In this document: one piece after another, positions 35,146-39,385 of the stretch
How positions within the stretch are numbered: the first letter of the stretch is position 1
Layout of the letters: each line of letters begins with the position of its first letter
Assembly: GCA_012513605.1 (NCBI GenBank)
Contig: JAAZBV010000027.1
Location: 1 to 39,385, forward strand
Direction: 5' to 3'
From: Desulfatiglans sp.
GTDB lineage: Bacteria; Desulfobacterota; DSM-4660; Desulfatiglandales; HGW-15
DNA length: 39,385 nucleotides
Program-made: the position numbers and the translations under genes
The notes under the pieces: model-generated
The model's input: only the letters and a program-made list of their open reading frames with translations
Told to the model about the DNA's origin: nothing
The model's database searches: none

Positions 35146-36251
35146 TGAAATATCCTCAAAAATCATTACTCGATATTTGCGAAGTGTCTACAGGCAAAAG
35201 AGATGCTAATCATGCCTCTATAAATGGGAAGTATCCTTTCTTTACTTGTGCTGAAATACCACTAAAATCAGATACATTTTCATTTAGCGGTGAAGGTATA
35301 ATACTACCCGGCAATGGAGCGAATGTAGGATTAGTTTTATATTGTAATGGTGATTTTGAAGCCTATCAAAGGACATATGTTTTACACAAATTTAACTCAC
35401 AAGTGGAACCAAGGTATGTGTATTATCATTTGATTAAAGAGTGGAAAATAAAAAATAGTAATTTCCAATATGGTTCTGCTACGAACTATATTCGAATGCA
35501 AAATTTTGAAGATTACAAAATTCTGATACCCCCCCTATTTGAACAGAAGCGTACTGTAAGAATTCTTGAAAAAGCTAATAGCATCCGGCAAAAACGCCAA
35601 AGGGTAATAAAACTTGCTGATGATTTTTTAAGATCAGTCTTTCTTGATATGTTCGGCGATCCAGTCAACAATCCTTATAATTGGGATTTAAAAGCTTTTG
35701 AAGATCTCGGAACGCTAGCAAGAGGCAAGTCAAAACATAGACCAAGAAATGATCCGAGATTACTAGGTGGACCATATCCACTAATTCAAACTGGGGATAT
35801 TGCCAATGCGAACCATTATATTAAATCTTATTCAGGAACCTATTCTGAATTGGGATTAAAACAAAGTAAGCTTTGGCCTAAAGGGACATTGTGTATCACA
35901 ATTGCTGCGAATATAGCAGATACAGCGATTATGACTTTTGATGCTTGCTTTCCCGATAGTGTAGTTGGATTTACACCAAACAGTATGGTTAATACTGAAT
36001 ACATTCATATGTGGCTAAGTTTTTTTCAGAAGATACTTAGAGATCAAGCGCCTGAATCCGCTCAAAAAAATATTAACTTAAAGATATTGTCCGAATTGCA
36101 AATGCCTGTTCCACCAAAAGATACCCAGAATAATTTCTCGGAAATCTTTAAAAAAATTGAAAAATTAAAAAAGAAATTATTATCATCTTCAGAGTTAATA
36201 GATAATTCCTTTACATCATTAACACAGCGTGCTTTTCGAGGGGATCTGTAA
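35145..36251 (+). CDS. hsdS: Type I restriction specificity subunit S
   Basis: A 368-residue DNA-recognition subunit with two target-recognition domains joined and followed by helical spacers. TRD1 is about residues 1-140 ('GKYPFFTCAEIPLKSDTFSFSGEGIILPGNG', ending 'IPPLFEQKRTVRIL'), the central helix about 140-175 ('LEKANSIRQKRQRVIKLADDFLRSVFLDMFGDP'), TRD2 about 180-320 ('YPLIQTGDIANAN', ending 'MPVPPKDTQNNF'), and the terminal helix 'KKIEKLKKKLLSSSELIDNSFTSLTQRAFRGDL'. The recognition sequence cannot be read from the protein. The start is the ATG at 35145, overlapping the hsdM stop; a GTG one codon earlier is in frame but less likely. It is more AT-rich than hsdM, in line with the fast exchange of S subunits. 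Confidence 0.95.
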   Translation: MKYPQKSLLDICEVSTGKRDANHASINGKYPFFTCAEIPLKSDTFSFSGEGIILPGNGANVGLVLYCNGDFEAYQRTYVLHKFNSQVEPRYVYYHLIKEWKIKNSNFQYGSATNYIRMQNFEDYKILIPPLFEQKRTVRILEKANSIRQKRQRVIKLADDFLRSVFLDMFGDPVNNPYNWDLKAFEDLGTLARGKSKHRPRNDPRLLGGPYPLIQTGDIANANHYIKSYSGTYSELGLKQSKLWPKGTLCITIAANIADTAIMTFDACFPDSVVGFTPNSMVNTEYIHMWLSFFQKILRDQAPESAQKNINLKILSELQMPVPPKDTQNNFSEIFKKIEKLKKKLLSSSELIDNSFTSLTQRAFRGDL

Positions 36252-36335
36252 ATAAAACTGTTTTATATGCTGTAATAAAAATTAGTTTCATCCGTTTAAT
36301 TAAATATTTTACACAAAAGATCTGGATTTAAAATC

Positions 36336-37670
36336 ATGATGAACGATATTCCAGAAATAAGGAAAAGAGCTTCTGAACTTAGAAAGACTGAGAACTATAC
36401 AGAGGCAGCATCTCTCTATGGTGAGTTATGGCTTGATCATAGAGAGGTATGTAATGAATGGGATGGATGGGGTTATGCTACCTGCCTTCGTAAAACCGGT
36501 AATTCTGAAATGGCACTGGAAATTTGCCGGGAGGTATATAAGGAGCACCCTAAATTTGAAAAAGGTAACGATCTATATGCCTGGTGTATTTATGATACCG
36601 AAATAAAGAAGAGTGACGAAGATATTAAAAAGGATGAAAAGAGCTTCTATAAGGCTGCCAATGCAATCTTGGAACTCACTCAACAAAGCCAGTATTCACC
36701 CTATACTAAAACTGTATTTCAGGTTATCGATTACATAACCAAGAACAATGCTTCATATCCGGCAGATAATGTTCTCCAATGGGTGAATAGATTGGATCCA
36801 AAATCTTTATCCCATGTCCCATTTTCTTTTAAAGATAAAGAACAAAAAGAAAGAGAGATTCTATCAGACCATGAAAAATATTATACAGTAAAAACCAAAG
36901 CTTTGTATATTTATGGTGTTTATCAGGAGTGTATAGACCTTTGCAATGCAGCACTTAAAGAAATCAATAAATTCCATTATAATAACGACATCTGGTTAAA
37001 GCGAAGAGTTGCGCTTGCGAAATCAAAGTTAGGGGATAAAGAAAGTGCTTTAACTGAACTGGAATGTATCCTGATTGCAAAAAAAGAATGGTTCATCCAG
37101 TATGAATTGGCACAAATTTGCTATGAGATGGGAGATAGAGAAAAGGCGTTAAAGTATTGTGTTGAAGCAGCATTGAATTATGGGAAGGATGAAAACAAAT
37201 GGGAGCTTTTTCTTTTCATGGCACAAATATTGAAGGATATGGGAGAGCCCGATATTGCAAAGCAGCATTTAGCATTTGCTGTAATAATTAGAGAAGAAAA
37301 AGGTTGGAAAATCCCTGAAACTTTGAATAGAATGATTTCAGAATGCGATATCCAAGATATTGGCAGTTTAAAAAGGAAAGAATTATATAGTCAGCTTAAA
37401 TCATTTTGGGATTTAAAAAAATATTCAGACCTGCCATTAATGAATGGTACAGTAAAAACAATTCTCCCAAATGGAAAAGCAGGATTTATTACTGGCGATG
37501 ATAAAAATGATTACTATTTTGAGGTTAGTGAATTTAAGGGAAATATAAGAGCATTGAACACAGGGCTGAAAGTTAAGTATAGTATTGCCAATAGCTTTGA
37601 TAAGAAAAAAAATATAAAAACAAAAAAAGCAATATTAATAAAGGAGATAAAAGAAAACCGATCCGCTTAA
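36336..37670 (+). CDS. TPR protein with C-terminal cold-shock domain
   Basis: A 444-residue protein without a signal peptide, so cytoplasmic. Residues 1 to about 350 are helical TPR-like repeats ('YTEAASLYGELWLDH', 'SEMALEICREVYKEHPKF', 'KESALTELECILIAKKEWFIQYELAQICYEMGDREKALKYC'). Residues 369-435 form an OB-fold cold-shock domain: MNGTVKTILPNGKAGFITG with the 'G-x-x-K-x-G-F-I' core of RNA-binding strands, then DYYFEVSEF. It probably binds RNA or single-stranded DNA through this domain and a protein through the TPRs. It lies 84 bases after hsdS and 54 bases before rnlA, so it could belong to either system. ATG codons occur at positions 1 and 2. I do not recognise a characterised homologue. 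Confidence 0.8.
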   Translation: MMNDIPEIRKRASELRKTENYTEAASLYGELWLDHREVCNEWDGWGYATCLRKTGNSEMALEICREVYKEHPKFEKGNDLYAWCIYDTEIKKSDEDIKKDEKSFYKAANAILELTQQSQYSPYTKTVFQVIDYITKNNASYPADNVLQWVNRLDPKSLSHVPFSFKDKEQKEREILSDHEKYYTVKTKALYIYGVYQECIDLCNAALKEINKFHYNNDIWLKRRVALAKSKLGDKESALTELECILIAKKEWFIQYELAQICYEMGDREKALKYCVEAALNYGKDENKWELFLFMAQILKDMGEPDIAKQHLAFAVIIREEKGWKIPETLNRMISECDIQDIGSLKRKELYSQLKSFWDLKKYSDLPLMNGTVKTILPNGKAGFITGDDKNDYYFEVSEFKGNIRALNTGLKVKYSIANSFDKKKNIKTKKAILIKEIKENRSA

Positions 37671-37724
37671 AAGTGATCAAATAGTATTCTATTTTCAATA
37701 ATCTAAAAGGGAAGTTGGAAAAAA

Positions 37725-38762
37725 ATGGATTTTAAAAAACTGAATCTCGATCGTAATAAAATTGATGGAACCATTCAAGAATGCGCAGGCCTGGATGAAA
37801 AACCAAAGCCTCAGCAAAAAGGCAATGGCTATCATTATACTATTATGAAAAATGGCAAAGAAGTTAAATTTATTATCTACTTAAATGGCGATGGGACAAC
37901 AACTTTAACCCCTGCTGGAAAAAATACAGTCCTTTCTATCGAGATCTTAGAATTTATTGTTGGAAGATGTTTAATAACAGAAAAGAAACACTTTGAATTA
38001 TCTTTTAAAAGTGTTCCGGACGAAAATTTTGACCAGTTACTGGCTTTTTTATGTGAAGACAGAAATGCTGAAGTTGTAAATGACGATGTCAGAACAAATC
38101 AGAGAATTATAAAAATAAAAAGCCAGTTTAGCGATGAAATAACACTTACATATTACAGTAATAAAACAGTCCTTGTTCAGGGTAAACCGCTAAGTTTATA
38201 CGTGGATGTAAAATTGTTTTTTTATGAAACACTTTCTCTAGAAGAAGTCGTCGAAAAAGAATCCGAGGAATATAATATTGATATAAAGGTTAATGATATC
38301 CGCCATGAATTCGTGCAATTAATGCCAAATGCCTACCCTTATTTAGAGGAAAAGGTAATTAAAGTAATAACGCCTTCACTATCACTATTAAAACTGAATA
38401 TTCAATTAGAGGATTATTCTTCTTTTGTTTTCCCTGTTTTAAAAGGGCTGGAAGGTTATATCAAGCAAATACTTAGAGACAAAGGAAGTGATAATAGTGT
38501 CAGATTTGTAAGTAGTTTAGGGTGCCTATTCAAGCCAAGAATTGATGAATTGCAAGACTTCGCAAAATTAGATATTGCTTGTGACAAGACATGCGAAGTA
38601 ATAGAAAAGTCATATTCTTATTGGAAGTCAAAAAGACATCCTTATTTCCACATGGATAGGCATATAGAGATGACACCCATTCTATATAAGAAAGAAGATG
38701 CTGAAGCGATTGTTTATGAGACATTGACCCTTATTGAAGAAACATATTCAAAAATTATCTAA
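37725..38762 (+). CDS. rnlA: RnlA-like toxin, RNase LS
   Basis: A 345-residue endoribonuclease toxin of the RNase LS family. Alignment from memory with E. coli RnlA is good along the whole length: 'LNLDRNKI', 'IIYLNGDGTTTL', 'EITLTYYSNKTVLVQGKPLSLY', 'LMPNAYPYLEEKV', 'FPVLKGLEGYIKQIL' and 'KRHPYFHMD'. The C-terminal HEPN domain keeps the catalytic R-x4-H (Arg304, His309) and a Glu at 243. The position I place opposite a catalytic Arg of the E. coli enzyme is Lys240. In E. coli, RnlA degrades phage T4 and host mRNA once the unstable antitoxin RnlB is lost, stopping phage growth. The antitoxin gene starts 1 base after its stop. A purine-rich AAAAGGGAAG upstream can serve for ribosome binding. 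Confidence 0.9.
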   Translation: MDFKKLNLDRNKIDGTIQECAGLDEKPKPQQKGNGYHYTIMKNGKEVKFIIYLNGDGTTTLTPAGKNTVLSIEILEFIVGRCLITEKKHFELSFKSVPDENFDQLLAFLCEDRNAEVVNDDVRTNQRIIKIKSQFSDEITLTYYSNKTVLVQGKPLSLYVDVKLFFYETLSLEEVVEKESEEYNIDIKVNDIRHEFVQLMPNAYPYLEEKVIKVITPSLSLLKLNIQLEDYSSFVFPVLKGLEGYIKQILRDKGSDNSVRFVSSLGCLFKPRIDELQDFAKLDIACDKTCEVIEKSYSYWKSKRHPYFHMDRHIEMTPILYKKEDAEAIVYETLTLIEETYSKII

Positions 38763-38763
38763 T

Positions 38764-39144
38764 ATGAAAAATTATTATAAAATAAAAAAAACGAACTTTA
38801 AACAATACCCCTACATTGTTTTTTCAACCTGTTATATCAACCCCATGGATCAAAAAGAGGATATTGAAAAAGAACTGAAGAAAAATAAAGTGCAAGGGAA
38901 GATTCTTTTTGATCTGCTACTTTCACATGGGAACACACCAGATCGTTTTTTTGAGGCAATATTTGATGGTTACGAGATTCTTGAAGATAGTATAAAAAAC
39001 ATTGTGATAGTACCTGATAAAATAAAAGATATAGCTGCTGACTTTTACTATATAAAACAAGAATTTTTAGAAAATAGTGTCCTTTCAAATACCCAAAAGT
39101 TTTTAATAAGAAATAAAACGCCACTTAAGAGTTCCACAATTTAA
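38764..39144 (+). CDS. rnlB: RnlB-like antitoxin
   Basis: A 126-residue protein that matches E. coli RnlB in length and order of landmarks: 'YINPMDQKEDIEKEL' (FENPLSSVNEIETKL in E. coli), 'GKILFDLLLSHGNTPDRF' (GEILFDLLCANGPEWNRF) and 'KQEFLENSVLS' (HPEYLEASVLS). RnlB binds RnlA and blocks its RNase site. It is labile, so its level falls when host expression is shut off. The ATG at 38764 is chosen: it is 1 base after the rnlA stop, and the alignment begins there, whereas the upstream in-frame start lies inside rnlA. It ends the gene-bearing part of the island. Confidence 0.88.
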   Translation: MKNYYKIKKTNFKQYPYIVFSTCYINPMDQKEDIEKELKKNKVQGKILFDLLLSHGNTPDRFFEAIFDGYEILEDSIKNIVIVPDKIKDIAADFYYIKQEFLENSVLSNTQKFLIRNKTPLKSSTI

Positions 39145-39362
39145 TCTGAGTTCTTTAAATCGAAACCCCCTATAATTTTTATTTTCTATAAAAATATTTA
39201 TCTTATAATAAATTATTTTATTTAATAAATGCTATAAAAGAAAATAAGATTTCTATTTTCTAACCCGACTTTCGCTATTGGGCATGTTTAAAAAAATAAG
39301 TAATTGAAAATATGAAGTATTTTTTAGCAGAGGTTAAAAAGTCTTCACTACAGAGACATTTA
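39145..39362. other. AT-rich non-coding tail with hairpin
   Basis: No gene is visible. The region is very AT-rich. AGAAAATA (39239-39246) and TATTTTCT (39254-39261) form an 8-bp stem with a 7-base loop; there is no T-run after it, so it is at most a weak terminator or processing site for the rnlAB message. Confidence 0.4.
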
Positions 39363-39385
39363 GCCCTTGTGATAGCTCAGGTGGA
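39363..39385 (+). tRNA. Possible 5' end of a tRNA gene, cut by window edge
   Basis: GCCCTTGTGATAGCTCAGGTGG resembles a tRNA 5' end: a G-starting acceptor strand, then TAGCTCAG-GTGGA as in the D-stem and D-loop of many bacterial tRNAs. The spacing between acceptor and D-stem is about three bases too long for a normal tRNA, and only 23 bases are visible, so this is uncertain. A tRNA here would fit a defence island ending at a tRNA integration site. Confidence 0.28.

Overview
The window reads as a chromosomal segment of a Gram-negative bacterium with an outer membrane (SurA-type chaperones, lipoproteins, a LolB-like protein, a TolC-type channel). Gene families and the style of the intergenic repeats suggest Desulfobacterota (former Deltaproteobacteria). 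That placement is an inference from protein character, not a database result. No CRISPR array, transposase or integrase was seen.

Layout. (1) 1-1500: a small secreted protein of a VasI-like type, then a HEPN/MNT toxin-antitoxin-like pair whose HEPN gene carries a one-base frameshift. (2) 1519-9374, minus strand: a housekeeping run, in transcription order a lipoprotein parvulin, a SurA-like chaperone, a RodZ-like membrane HTH protein, TyrS, an RpoH-type sigma factor, a large TPR protein and a LolB-like lipoprotein. It links envelope biogenesis with heat-shock transcription. (3) 9375-9860: an AT-rich divergent control region with a good sigma70 promoter and a nested palindrome. (4) 9861-26022, plus strand: a hybrid efflux locus made of an ABC ATPase, a giant ABC-2 permease with a golvesin-like C-terminal domain, an RND adaptor lipoprotein, an RND pump, a second RND pump fused in one reading frame to an ABC ATPase, a small ABC-2 permease, and a TolC-family lipoprotein. 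Blocks of short inverted and direct repeats sit in its gaps. (5) 26304-28576: an arylamine N-acetyltransferase translationally coupled to a radical-SAM protein with a probable B12-type N-terminal domain.

(6) 28677-39144, plus strand, visibly more AT-rich: a defence island. It starts with an RtcR-like activator (CARF-like sensor domain, sigma54-activating AAA+ domain with GAFTGA, Fis-type HTH). Five bases after its stop codon lies a sigma54 promoter matching the consensus at every key position (TGGCACG-N4-TTGCT), placed so that transcription should start just before hsdR. hsdR, hsdM and hsdS of an EcoEI-like type I restriction-modification system follow, then a TPR protein ending in a cold-shock domain, then an RnlA/RnlB (RNase LS) toxin-antitoxin pair with the HEPN R-x4-H motif intact.

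The most interesting reading is an inducible restriction system: an RNA-damage or nucleotide sensor of the RtcR class appears to switch on a complete type I restriction-modification operon through sigma54, beside an RNase toxin that could itself make the RNA ends that RtcR-type sensors respond to. The promoter and domains are seen in the sequence; the circuit is inference. The second highlight is the RND-ABC fusion pump. The window ends in AT-rich non-coding DNA and a short tRNA-like start that runs off the edge.
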